Positions 36,531 through 45,009 of a stretch of DNA of 57,558 nucleotides are shown piece by piece. The notes beneath the pieces are model-generated. The model did no database searches. It saw nothing but the letters and a program-made list of their open reading frames with translations, and had not been told where the DNA came from. Position 1 is the first letter of the stretch. The number at the start of each line of letters is the position of its first letter. The position numbers were made by a program, and so were the translations under genes. The stretch is taken from the IMG/VR virus record IMGVR_UViG_3300022920_000504, positions 1 through 57,558 of that record; one strand, written 5' to 3'. This stretch comes from a virus.

Positions 36531-36559
36531 TGTGTGGTAGGGCAACTCCCTACCACACA
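36531..36559 (+). other. Perfect 12-base-pair hairpin between gp32 and uvsX genes
   Basis: TGTGTGGTAGGG (36531-36542), loop CAACT, CCCTACCACACA (36548-36559). The stem is perfect, but the following bases (GGTTCCTAAAATAAAAATT) contain no T tract, so intrinsic termination is doubtful. It may stabilise the gp32 message end or mark an RNA-processing site, or act as a weak attenuator before the uvsX gene 28 bases downstream. Confidence 0.85.
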
Positions 36560-36586
36560 GGTTCCTAAAATAAAAATTATTAAAAT

Positions 36587-37750
36587 ATGGCAAAGAAAAA
36601 AGAAGTAAAAGTAGCAAGCAAGTCCGATGACTTGGCAAGTGTTCTCGCAGATAGTTTAAATACTGCATATAAAGATGAAGGCAAAGTTGCGTTCTTTTTA
36701 AGTGAGGGTGATGATCCTTCGTTAATTTCTGATTGGATTCCAACAGGAAGTAGTCTTCTTGATCTTGCCATATCCAATCGTCCCAATGGTGGTATTCCTG
36801 TCGGAAGAATCACAGAACTTACAGGCCTTGAACAAAGTGGAAAGAGTTTAGTATCTGGACACATTCTTGCGGAAACTCAAAAGAAGGGAGGTGTTGCGGT
36901 ATTAATTGATACCGAGACAAGTGTATCAGTTGAGTATTTAAAAGCAATAGGTGTTGATACCGACAAGTTATTGTATGTTCATGTAGACACCGTAGAAGAC
37001 ATTTTTGCAACGATTGATAACATCATCGCAACTATTCGCAAAAGCAACAAAGATAAACTTGTAACGATTGTAACAGATAGTGTATCAGCTGCATCAACTA
37101 AAATTGAAATGGCAGCCGATTATGCAAAAGATGGTTATGCAACAACCAAAGCAATTTTAATTAGTAAAGCAATGCGTAAGTTGACTTCCACAATCGGTAG
37201 ACAACAAATCGCATTGGTATTCACTAACCAACTTCGTCAAAAGATGGGAGTTATGTTTGGTGATCCGTGGACCACGAGTGGTGGTAAAGCACTTGCATTT
37301 CATGCTAGTGTTCGTATTCGTCTTAAAAGTATGGGGCAGATTAAAAAAGGTGCAACCACGGAAGTTATTGGTGGAAAGTGCGAAGCAACCATTGTAAAAA
37401 ACAGAATGGGTCCTCCACAACGAAAGGCTGCATTTGAAATTTATTTTAACCGAGGAGTTGATGATGTTGGAAGTTGGATAACCACATTAAAAACACATAA
37501 AATATTTAAACAAGGTGGTTCATATTATTCATTTACAGATTCCAAGGGAAAAGACTATAAGTTTATGGCAAAGGAATTTCCTGCATTGATTCAAGACATT
37601 GATTTAAAAAACGAATTGTATAAACACATATGTGATAGCATGGTCATGGAATATCAATCAGCAAATAGTGTAGTGGACGAAGATGTTGAGTTTACTGATA
37701 ATGCTGAAATTGAAGATGCTGAATTAGCATCAGTTTCAAATGAGCAATAA
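36587..37750 (+). CDS. uvsX: RecA-like recombinase, UvsX-like
   Basis: A 387-residue recombinase, close to T4 UvsX (391). Walker A is GLEQSGKS (residues 80-87), preceded by NGGIPVGRITELT. The Walker B region is KLVTIVTDSVSAAS, and the ATPase core has RQQIALVFTNQLRQKMGVMFGD and TTSGGKALAFHASVRIRLKS, the DNA-binding loops of the family. A short acidic C-terminus follows. It drives strand exchange, recombination-dependent replication and repair. The gene overlaps the 5' nuclease gene by 11 bases. Confidence 0.94.
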   Translation: MAKKKEVKVASKSDDLASVLADSLNTAYKDEGKVAFFLSEGDDPSLISDWIPTGSSLLDLAISNRPNGGIPVGRITELTGLEQSGKSLVSGHILAETQKKGGVAVLIDTETSVSVEYLKAIGVDTDKLLYVHVDTVEDIFATIDNIIATIRKSNKDKLVTIVTDSVSAASTKIEMAADYAKDGYATTKAILISKAMRKLTSTIGRQQIALVFTNQLRQKMGVMFGDPWTTSGGKALAFHASVRIRLKSMGQIKKGATTEVIGGKCEATIVKNRMGPPQRKAAFEIYFNRGVDDVGSWITTLKTHKIFKQGGSYYSFTDSKGKDYKFMAKEFPALIQDIDLKNELYKHICDSMVMEYQSANSVVDEDVEFTDNAEIEDAELASVSNEQ

Positions 37751-38816
37751 TAAAATATTTAGCTTATTTCAGGAATTTTCAGAAGAGCAAAAATCTGAGT
37801 TAGATGCAGATAGAAACATAAACTCCGATGCTCTTTTAATTGATGGTATGAACACATTTATGCGTGTTTGGAGTATGTACCCAACCACGAATGACAACGG
37901 AGACCACATAGGTGGTTACACTGGTTTCCTCAAAAGTATAGGACACGCAATACGACTTAGAAAACCAACACGATGTATTGTTGTATTTGATGGAAAGGGT
38001 GGTTCTGCTCGTAGGCGAAAACTGTTTCCGGACTATAAAATGAAAAAAAATGTTCGGTTTCGTGTAAATCGTGCATTGAGTTTAGATTTAGATCAAACCG
38101 AAGAATCAAGTTCAATGAAGTATCAGATAGTTAAGTTGATACAATATCTTAATATGCTTCCTGTTACTACTATATGCATGGACAATGTAGAAGCAGATGA
38201 TGTTATGGCATTATTAGCAAGATCATATTACAGTGGTCTCGGTAAGAAATGTACTATAATGAGTACCGACAAAGATTTTCTTCAGTTGGTAGATAATGAT
38301 GTAACTGTTTATAGTCCAACTAAAAGAACCGTTTATACTCCTGACAAAGTATCACATGAGTACGGAATTCATCCAAATAATTTTCTATTGTATAGAACAA
38401 TTGATGGTGATCGTGGGGATAACATAGATGGAATTAAAGGTGTAGGTGAAAAGAAACTTAAAACTGCTTTTCCGGAACTCGCAACTGAACAATCGTTAAG
38501 CAGGGAAGATTTAATAAAAATTTCAGAAAATAAACTCAAAGAAATGCCTTTGTATAAAAAATTTTTAAAAGATGATACTCAACAACTGCTAAAACGAAAT
38601 TATGATTTGATGCAATTGAAAGATAGTATTCTTCCAGCGAGTATGCAAACGAAAATATTTGATCATGTAGATTCTCCTGTTACTGAACTTAATAAATTTG
38701 AATTTAGTAAAAAGTTCGCAGAAGATCAACTTTGGGCTGCGTTTCCTAATCACCATAACTGGCTTATGGAAACTTGGACCATTTTGAACAACTATGCAAT
38801 TACAAGTAATTCGTAG
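37740..38816 (+). CDS. rnh: FEN-type 5'-3' nuclease (T4 RNase H-like)
   Basis: A 358-residue protein of the phage 5' nuclease family that removes RNA primers and 5' flaps. Acidic metal ligands occur in the expected order: LIDGMNTFMR, VVFDGKGGSARRRK (the basic region that clamps the 5' end), DNVEADDVMALLA, MSTDKDFLQLV and DGDRGDNIDGIKGVGEKK, which is the helix-hairpin-helix (H3TH) DNA-binding site. Length is slightly above T4 RNase H (305). It starts within the end of uvsX, indicating coupled translation. Confidence 0.92.
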   Translation: MSNNKIFSLFQEFSEEQKSELDADRNINSDALLIDGMNTFMRVWSMYPTTNDNGDHIGGYTGFLKSIGHAIRLRKPTRCIVVFDGKGGSARRRKLFPDYKMKKNVRFRVNRALSLDLDQTEESSSMKYQIVKLIQYLNMLPVTTICMDNVEADDVMALLARSYYSGLGKKCTIMSTDKDFLQLVDNDVTVYSPTKRTVYTPDKVSHEYGIHPNNFLLYRTIDGDRGDNIDGIKGVGEKKLKTAFPELATEQSLSREDLIKISENKLKEMPLYKKFLKDDTQQLLKRNYDLMQLKDSILPASMQTKIFDHVDSPVTELNKFEFSKKFAEDQLWAAFPNHHNWLMETWTILNNYAITSNS

Positions 38817-38833
38817 TTTTTTTATAAATAGAC

Positions 38834-38862
38834 TTGATTCATTTAGAATCATCTGATAAAGT
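38834..38862 (+). promoter_or_regulatory. Sigma70-like promoter before the helicase gene
   Basis: TTGATT (38834-38839), 17-base spacer, TAAAGT (38857-38862). The predicted start is about three bases before the ATG at 38872, giving almost no leader. Confidence 0.5.
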
Positions 38863-38871
38863 TTATTAAAT

Positions 38872-40287
38872 ATGACGGAGACTAATAATAATAATGTAGA
38901 TACCTTACAAAAGTTTGGAACTGCATTTCAAAGTAAAACAATTCGTGCTTTAATTGATGATAAAAAATTCTTGGATAGAACCCACGATATCATTGAAACA
39001 GAGTATTGGGAAAGTGAAGCACACCAATGGATTGTTGATGAAATTTTAACGCATCATCAAAAATACAAAAAGACTGCAACATTAGATGTATTTAAAATAA
39101 AATGTGATGATGTAGGGATTGATTCTTTAAAGGCTGCAATTGTTGATCAACTAAGAAATATATTTACACAAGTTGATTTAAATGATACTGAGTTTGTTAA
39201 AAACGAATTTTTAGACTTTTGTAAAAATCAAAAGTTGAAAAATGCAATTATGCAAAGTGTTGACTTTCTTAAAGGCGGTCAATACGATTCAATCAAACGA
39301 GTTGTTGACGATGCATTAAAAGCAGGAACTGCACGTGATATGGGTCACGATTATGCACGTGATATTGAACTTAGAATGTCAGAAACTGCACGTGACACTG
39401 TGGCCACTGGATGGGATGTAATTGATGATTTAACAAACGGAGGTTTGGGCCCAGGTGAGTTGGGAGTTATTATTAGTAGTGCCGGTGGAGGAAAAAGTTG
39501 GTGTCTTGCTTCTCTTGGTAAGTCAGCAATGAAACTTGGCAAAAATGTTTTACATTATACAATGGAACTTAACGAGTGCTATGTAGGACTTCGTTATGAT
39601 AGTTGTTTTACAGGTATTCCGTTTCAAGATATTATTGAACATGAAGAAACTGTAAAAAATGTTGTAGCAAACATCAAAGGAAAACTTCTTATTAAAGAAT
39701 ATCCAACAAAAAGTGTGGGAGTGAGTACAATTCTTGCTCATGCAAGTTTAGCAAATACAATGGGGTATCCTGTTGATATGGTCGTGATTGATTATGCAGA
39801 TATTTTATCTCCAGGTAATCACGGAAATAATGCCAACAGTTATGTTGAGCAAGGAGGAATTTATGAGGATCTCCGAGGCCTTGCGGGCGAACTCGGAGTA
39901 CCTGTGTGGACTGCATCACAAGCAAGTCGTTCATCGTTAGAAGATAATATTATTGAAGCACAAAAAGTTGCAGATAGTTATCGGAAAATAATGACGGCAG
40001 ATTTCGTGATAAGTTTATCAAGAAAAGCAGCTGACAAAGTCAGTAACACAGGTAGATTTCATGTCATTAAAAATCGGTTTGGACCCGATGGTTTGACATT
40101 TCCAAGTAGAGTTGACACGTCTTCGGGTGTCATTGAAATATATGATGAAAAAAGTACAAAGGGTGCGGAAATAATGGTGGAAATGAATGATTCTGATAAT
40201 GGCGCAAAGAATCTTCTTAAATCCAAGTACGACCAAATGAACAACAAAAAATCATATAATAACGAAGATGTGTCGGATATTGGGTAA
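38872..40287 (+). CDS. 41: Replicative DNA helicase, DnaB/gp41-like
   Basis: A 471-residue hexameric helicase (T4 gp41 has 475). The N-terminal helical domain (residues 1-165) is followed by the RecA-like motor: TGWDVIDDLTNGGLGPGELG, Walker A SSAGGGKSW near residues 203-211, HYTMELNE (motif 1a), VDMVVIDYADIL (Walker B), and VPVWTASQASR (sensor, H3 type). It unwinds the fork and recruits the primase. It lies in a replication block with SSB, UvsX and the 5' nuclease. No primase or loader is visible in this window. Confidence 0.94.
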   Translation: MTETNNNNVDTLQKFGTAFQSKTIRALIDDKKFLDRTHDIIETEYWESEAHQWIVDEILTHHQKYKKTATLDVFKIKCDDVGIDSLKAAIVDQLRNIFTQVDLNDTEFVKNEFLDFCKNQKLKNAIMQSVDFLKGGQYDSIKRVVDDALKAGTARDMGHDYARDIELRMSETARDTVATGWDVIDDLTNGGLGPGELGVIISSAGGGKSWCLASLGKSAMKLGKNVLHYTMELNECYVGLRYDSCFTGIPFQDIIEHEETVKNVVANIKGKLLIKEYPTKSVGVSTILAHASLANTMGYPVDMVVIDYADILSPGNHGNNANSYVEQGGIYEDLRGLAGELGVPVWTASQASRSSLEDNIIEAQKVADSYRKIMTADFVISLSRKAADKVSNTGRFHVIKNRFGPDGLTFPSRVDTSSGVIEIYDEKSTKGAEIMVEMNDSDNGAKNLLKSKYDQMNNKKSYNNEDVSDIG

Positions 40288-40316
40288 AAAATTCTGTATA
40301 TATAGTATGTATTTTT

Positions 40317-40331
40317 ACGAAAGAATTTCGT
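40317..40331 (+). other. Inverted repeat in the nrdA leader region
   Basis: ACGAAA-GAA-TTTCGT forms a perfect 6-base inverted repeat, between an ATATATAG element (40298-40305) and the late-type motif at 40335. It could be an operator for nrdA; it does not match the NrdR box as I know it. Confidence 0.4.
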
Positions 40332-40334
40332 GAA

Positions 40335-40344
40335 TACATTTATA
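40335..40344 (+). promoter_or_regulatory. Late-type promoter motif variant (TACATTTATA) before nrdA
   Basis: One base differs from TATATTTATA. It leaves a 47-base leader to the GTG at 40392, which has an AAAGG ribosome site at 40380-40384. Confidence 0.4.
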
Positions 40345-40391
40345 TAATTAAATTATAATGTTAATATAAAATTCAAACAAAAAGGTTACAA

Positions 40392-42878
40392 GTGAAAGTA
40401 AAAAAACGCAACGGAAGACTCGAAAATTTTAATGTTGATAAAATCAACGAATGTGCCGAACGTGCATCAAAGAATCTTGACAATGTAAGTGCAAGTGAGG
40501 TATTAATTGATGCCAAGATAAAGTTGTACGATAAAGTTACAACAACTGAGATCGATAAATCTCTTATTATGAGTGCGAGGTCTAAAATTGAGTTTGAACC
40601 CAATTATGCTTATATGGCTGCGAGAATGCTTCTTAATACAATTTACAAAGAAGTATTCGGTGAAGGAGTGGATAGTGATGCGTTTGAACTTCAGTATCGT
40701 AAAAGTTTTATTACTAATATGCGTAGATTAGTTCGTGAAGAAATTCTCAATGAAGAACTTCTTGAAAGTTTTGATTTGCGTGAACTTAGTGCAAAACTTA
40801 ATATTGATAGAGAAAAAGATTGGAAGTATCTCGGTATTCAAACAATTTATGATCGTTATCTTTTACATATAGAAGGACGTCGCATGGAAACTCCACAAGC
40901 AATGTGGATGCGTATCGCAATGGGTCTTGCGTTGAATGAGAAACCAGAAGATCGTCAAGCATACGCATTAAAGTTTTATGAAACTCTTAGTTGTTTTGAT
41001 GTAGTAAGTTCTACTCCAACTTTGTTTAATAGTGGAACAACTCATAGTCAACTTAGTAGTTGCTATTTAAATACCTTTGATGATTCTATTGATGGAATTT
41101 TTGATGGCATTTGGCAAGAAGCAAGAAAAAGCAAATTCGCAGGTGGTCTTGGTTTTGATATCACTAATTTCCGTGCAAGAGGAAGTTACATCAAAGGAAC
41201 AAATGGAATCAATCAAGGACCGGTATACTTTTGGAAACTTTACAATGATATGCTCGTTGCAGTAAATCAAGGTGGAAAACGGAAAGGTGCAGGATGTGCT
41301 TATCTTGAAACATGGCATTCTGATATTGAAGACTTTTTAGCATTAAGAAAATCTGTAGGTGATGATAGAATGCGTTGTCATGATATGAATACTGCAAATT
41401 GGATTCCTGATTTGTTTATGAAACAAGTAGAAGCAGATGGTCCTTGGTATTTATTTAGTCCAAATGAAGTTCCTGAATTACACGAAACTTTCGGTGAAGC
41501 ATTTGAAACAAAATATTGGGAATATGTTAAAAAAGGTCAAGACGGAGAATTGAATGTGTTTCGTGAACTCAAAGCAAAAGACCTTTGGAAGAAAATGTTG
41601 AAAAGTATTTTTGAAACGGGACATCCGTGGGTAACCTTCAAAGACCCAAGTAACATTAGGTATAGTAATCAGCACGTAGGAACTGTACATAGCAGTAATT
41701 TGTGTACAGAGATTCTTCTTCATACCAAACCAACTATTCACGCAGATGATGGCACACGCACCGTTAAAGAATACGGAGAAACTGCAACTTGTAATTTGGC
41801 AAGCATCAATTTGAAACGACACGTCGGTGTAGATAAAAATGGTGAAAAATTTATTGATTATGATAAATTAGAAAAAAGCACCAAAATGGCAATGCGTATG
41901 TTAGACAATGTTATTGATCTAAATTATTATCCAACAGAAGAAGCACGTAAAAGTAATATGACTCATCGTCCTGTTGGATTAGGAACAATGGGTTGGCATG
42001 ATATGTTTTACGAGTTTAGTGTCAACTACGGAAGTGATGATGCAATTCGTATTTCGGATGAAATTTATGAAAACATTTCTTATTTCGCAATTGAATCTTC
42101 GTCTGATATGGCAGTAGAAAAAGAAACTTACGAATCATACACGGGAAGTCTATGGGATCAAGGAACATTTCCAATTGATACCTGGAAACAAGTTATGAAA
42201 CTTCGTGGAAATTCCGATGAGGTAAATCTTAGAAAAAATTGGGACAAACTAAAAAAGAAAGTTGCCAAACAAGGAATGCGTAATTCAAATACAATGGCAA
42301 TTGCACCAACTGCAACAATTAGTTACATTGCAGGATGTTCACAAAGCATTGAACCAAACTTTGGTGTTATTTTTGTATACTCTACTTTAAGTGGTGAATT
42401 TACAATGATGAACGAATACTTTGTTAATGATATGAAAGCAGAAGGAATTTGGACAAAAGAACTTGCCAATTTAGTTAAAACCGTTGATGGTGATCTTGGC
42501 AAACTCAATGGTTCAATTCCTCAATGGATAAAAGAAAAGTATGTTACTGCATTTCAACAAGATCAATTCAAATTAATTGATTGTGCGGCTGCTCGTCAAA
42601 AGTGGATTGATCAAGGTCAAAGTTTGAATCTTTACAACGACAAAAGTAGCATGAAGTTTTTGAACGACATTTATACACACGCATGGAAAAGTGGATTGAA
42701 AACAACTTACTATTTACGCAATTTGGCGGCAAGTGCAATTGAAAAATCAACTGGATCAAATGTAGACGAACACAATGCAGAGAATCCAGATACAGAAAAT
42801 CCACAAGAATCAACTGAACCATCATTGTGTAGTTTAGAAGCAAAAATGCGTGGTGAAATATGCGAAAGTTGTCAATAG
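40392..42878 (+). CDS. nrdA: Ribonucleotide reductase class I, large subunit NrdA
   Basis: An 828-residue alpha subunit with a GTG start and an AAAGG ribosome site. An ATP-cone (residues 1-90) provides the overall activity site. Active-site residues are present: Cys224 (LSSCYL), Asn436-x-Cys438-x-Glu440 (NLCTE) and Cys467 (CNLASINL); the radical-transfer tyrosine pair is in TTYYLRNL near the end; the redox pair is Cys824/Cys827 (CESCQ at the C-terminus). It reduces ribonucleoside diphosphates for phage DNA synthesis. The matching small subunit gene lies 2.1 kb downstream, with protease, micro-protein and spanin genes in between, a separation that is unusual. Confidence 0.96.
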   Translation: MKVKKRNGRLENFNVDKINECAERASKNLDNVSASEVLIDAKIKLYDKVTTTEIDKSLIMSARSKIEFEPNYAYMAARMLLNTIYKEVFGEGVDSDAFELQYRKSFITNMRRLVREEILNEELLESFDLRELSAKLNIDREKDWKYLGIQTIYDRYLLHIEGRRMETPQAMWMRIAMGLALNEKPEDRQAYALKFYETLSCFDVVSSTPTLFNSGTTHSQLSSCYLNTFDDSIDGIFDGIWQEARKSKFAGGLGFDITNFRARGSYIKGTNGINQGPVYFWKLYNDMLVAVNQGGKRKGAGCAYLETWHSDIEDFLALRKSVGDDRMRCHDMNTANWIPDLFMKQVEADGPWYLFSPNEVPELHETFGEAFETKYWEYVKKGQDGELNVFRELKAKDLWKKMLKSIFETGHPWVTFKDPSNIRYSNQHVGTVHSSNLCTEILLHTKPTIHADDGTRTVKEYGETATCNLASINLKRHVGVDKNGEKFIDYDKLEKSTKMAMRMLDNVIDLNYYPTEEARKSNMTHRPVGLGTMGWHDMFYEFSVNYGSDDAIRISDEIYENISYFAIESSSDMAVEKETYESYTGSLWDQGTFPIDTWKQVMKLRGNSDEVNLRKNWDKLKKKVAKQGMRNSNTMAIAPTATISYIAGCSQSIEPNFGVIFVYSTLSGEFTMMNEYFVNDMKAEGIWTKELANLVKTVDGDLGKLNGSIPQWIKEKYVTAFQQDQFKLIDCAAARQKWIDQGQSLNLYNDKSSMKFLNDIYTHAWKSGLKTTYYLRNLAASAIEKSTGSNVDEHNAENPDTENPQESTEPSLCSLEAKMRGEICESCQ

Positions 42879-42888
42879 ACATTAAACA

Positions 42889-42917
42889 TTGACCTAAAAG
42901 TGCGTTTGGGTTAATAT
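42889..42917 (+). promoter_or_regulatory. Sigma70-like promoter before the exported protease gene
   Basis: TTGACC (42889-42894), 17-base spacer, TAATAT (42912-42917). Just after it, 42919-42928 reads TATAAATATA, the reverse complement of the late-type 10-mer, which also contains the T4 late consensus TATAAATA on the + strand. The gene has a strong AGGAGG ribosome site at 42944-42949. Confidence 0.65.
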
Positions 42918-42960
42918 ATATAAATATATTATTAATCTCATCCAGGAGGATATTTCAACA

Positions 42961-43988
42961 TGAACGCAAGCAAACTTCTTTTAGTAGTGGCCTTATCGGC
43001 ACTTTCAATTAACATTTCAACAGGAGCTCCAAGTGCAAAACAAGTTCGTGAAGTTGCTGATCATTTACAAGATGTATCTGTAACTATTAAATCAAATTCA
43101 AATCGTAGTAGTTCAGAAGGATCTGGTGCAATGATTATTCGTGAAATTGATGGAAAAAAAGTTACATTTGTTTGGACTGCGGCTCATGTAGTTGATAACC
43201 TTAGAAACGTAAGAAGTGTTATTGAAAAGGGGTCACCTCGTAAAATTGTTGAATTTGATGATGCATCTATTGTAAAAGAACTCGTAGAAAAAGGAAGACG
43301 AGTTGGTGAAATGAAAATGGATGCCAAGGTCATTAAATATTCCAATGCTGATGATGGTCATGATCTTGCGTTGTTGATGGTACGAGCAACGGATTATGCA
43401 AAAAGTGGAGTAGAATTTAATTTAAGTGAATCAAACGATGGCATTGTTCCAATTGGTACGAGTTTGTTTCATGTTGGATCGTTGCTTGGGCAGATGGGTG
43501 CGAATTCAATGACGACTGGTATTATATCTCAAGTAGGAAGAACACTTAATAAATATGAATACGACCAAACAACAGTTACTGCATTTCCGGGTAGTTCAGG
43601 TGGAGGAGTTTATTTACAAAACGGAAAGTATGTTGGTATGATTGTACGGGGTGCAGGTGAAGGATTCAATTTGATGGTTCCTGTACGAAGAATGATTAGA
43701 TGGACTGAAAAAAATAATATCTTATGGGCAATTGATCCAAAAGAGGAAATGCCGAGTATGGAAGACATTCTTGGTATGCAGATAGAAGATTCGGGTATCA
43801 TTCGCAACGATGATGACGATGACGATGATGAATATTCAGTCGAATCAGCATTTCCATATAGAATAAAAACTGAGTATAATTTTAATGACAAATTACTGAA
43901 TGGATTTAATCAATCAAATGAGTTTGAACGTGAACTAAAAACACGACCATTTGACGGAATGAATACATATAAAATTGACCACCGATAA
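42961..43988 (+). CDS. Exported trypsin-like serine protease (HtrA-type fold)
   Basis: A 342-residue protein. Residues 1-22 form a signal peptide (two Lys-free start residues then LLLVVALSALS, cleavage probably after STGA). The chymotrypsin-fold triad is visible: His76 (WTAAHVV), Asp135 (GHDLALL) and Ser213 (GSSGGG). No PDZ domain follows; instead the C-terminal 80 residues include an acidic run of seven Asp at 284-290. It should act in the periplasm or outside the cell. With its own strong promoter and ribosome site, it may degrade envelope or superinfecting-phage proteins, or aid lysis; that role is inference. Confidence 0.88.
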
Positions 43989-43990
43989 CA

Positions 43991-44467
43991 ATGCAAATTG
44001 TTGTTTGTTTGGTAATTGTTACATTTATATTATCTGTTTTATCACCATTGGTGCTAATATGTGCCGAGGGTAATGGGTATATAAACAACGGTAAATCTTG
44101 GATGGATATCATCGATCCAAGATTACAAGCATCATACGAAGCATACGAAAAAGAAAAACAAGAAAAAGCAAAGTTTTCTAAAGATATTGCAAAACTTGCA
44201 ACATTAACAAAAAATAAATTAAATTTAGCAGTACTGATTCATCAATACGATTTGAAAGGACCTCATTACGATCCTGATAAATTTGATGAATATACCAAGT
44301 GGATGCGAATATACGAAAAAGAAACTTCAATAGCAATGGCCAACTATGATGCAGCTGCTTATGTCTTCTTTTTTGAGGAATTTGTAAAACTTACATTCAA
44401 ACGAGCAGGTATGATAAATCCCAATTGTAAAATAAAAAAATGCGAATGTCGTGACTTTAATCACTAA
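43991..44467 (+). CDS. Membrane-anchored periplasmic protein of unknown function
   Basis: A 158-residue protein starting two bases after the protease stop. Residues 2-25 (IVVCLVIVTFILSVLSPLVLICA) are a hydrophobic anchor or signal sequence; the rest is helical, charged and likely periplasmic, ending with a cluster of cysteines (NCKIKKCECRDF). No family is recognised. Tight coupling to the exported protease suggests a shared envelope function, for example as inhibitor, anchor or substrate adaptor. Confidence 0.7.
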   Translation: MQIVVCLVIVTFILSVLSPLVLICAEGNGYINNGKSWMDIIDPRLQASYEAYEKEKQEKAKFSKDIAKLATLTKNKLNLAVLIHQYDLKGPHYDPDKFDEYTKWMRIYEKETSIAMANYDAAAYVFFFEEFVKLTFKRAGMINPNCKIKKCECRDFNH

Positions 44468-44471
44468 ATTT

Positions 44472-44481
44472 GATATTTATG
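44472..44481 (+). promoter_or_regulatory. Late-type promoter motif variant (GATATTTATG) before the Cys-rich micro-protein
   Basis: It ends three bases before ATG 44485, the same spacing as seen for exact copies at 2105 and 8341. Confidence 0.35.
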
Positions 44482-44484
44482 TAA

Positions 44485-44583
44485 ATGAAATGTTTGAAAA
44501 AAATAATTTGTAAAATAAAATGTTTTTTTACTTCATGTTGTGAAGATAACAAGTGTGGGTGTCTCTGTCACGACAAGAAATAA
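44485..44583 (+). CDS. Cysteine-rich 32-residue micro-protein
   Basis: ATG 44485 to TAA 44581-44583 encodes 32 residues with eight cysteines (positions 3, 9, 13, 18, 19, 24, 26, 28) and one histidine: the first half is Lys-rich (MKCLKKIICKIKCFF), the second has CCEDNKCGCLCHDKK. The Cys spacing (CC-x4-C-x-C-x-C-H) suggests metal binding or a disulfide-rich fold. It fills most of an otherwise empty 180-base gap and has a late-type motif at the same distance as other genes. It is shorter than usual gene-calling limits; translation is unproven. Confidence 0.5.
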   Translation: MKCLKKIICKIKCFFTSCCEDNKCGCLCHDKK

Positions 44584-44592
44584 TTTAATTAC

Positions 44593-44621
44593 TTTACGTA
44601 TTCAATAAAATGTGGTATATT
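44593..44621 (+). promoter_or_regulatory. Sigma70-like promoter before the spanin-like gene
   Basis: TTTACG (44593-44598), 17-base spacer, TATATT (44616-44621), followed by an AAGGAGAA ribosome site at 44634-44641 ahead of ATG 44648. Confidence 0.55.
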
Positions 44622-44647
44622 GATTCTTTAAATAAGGAGAATTATAT

Positions 44648-44977
44648 ATGAAACATCTATTAACAATATTATGCGTAACCACACTTACATCGTGTGGTAT
44701 AAAAGATACATTGCTGAACTCAAATAGTGGTGCACTGGGAGTACCCAAGCAAATAACACCGAACACAACATCCACAGATGTTGATACGGTTGTTTCTCAA
44801 CTCACACCACCGATCACCTCGGTTAACGAGACACCCCCACCGACACCGATCAAAACACAAACTAATACATCAGATGAATCTGTTGTTAACTGGTATTATG
44901 TATTACCATTTGTTGGTCTTGTTATTTTTGGATTTCTTGTTTATCGTTTAAAACAACAAAATTTGAAATCTTTATAA
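44648..44977 (+). CDS. Probable unimolecular spanin (u-spanin) lipoprotein
   Basis: A 109-residue protein with a lipoprotein signal at the N-terminus (MKHLLTILCVTTLTSC; lipobox Leu13-Thr-Ser-Cys16), a polar Pro/Thr-rich periplasmic linker (17-78) and a C-terminal membrane helix (about 82-99, YYVLPFVGLVIFGFLVY) with a basic cytoplasmic tail. An outer-membrane lipid anchor combined with an inner-membrane C-terminal helix is the defining architecture of u-spanins such as T1 gp11, which fuse the two membranes in the last step of lysis of Gram-negative hosts. The sequence shows the architecture; function is by analogy. No endolysin or holin is seen nearby. Confidence 0.72.
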   Translation: MKHLLTILCVTTLTSCGIKDTLLNSNSGALGVPKQITPNTTSTDVDTVVSQLTPPITSVNETPPPTPIKTQTNTSDESVVNWYYVLPFVGLVIFGFLVYRLKQQNLKSL

Positions 44978-45009
44978 ACTTTATTGAAACTTAAATCGTT
45001 ATATATATT

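Noticed and set aside
36531-36559. Hairpin after the SSB gene considered as an intrinsic terminator
   Set aside because: No T tract follows the stem, in contrast with the three clear terminators at 2051, 8305 and 9701.
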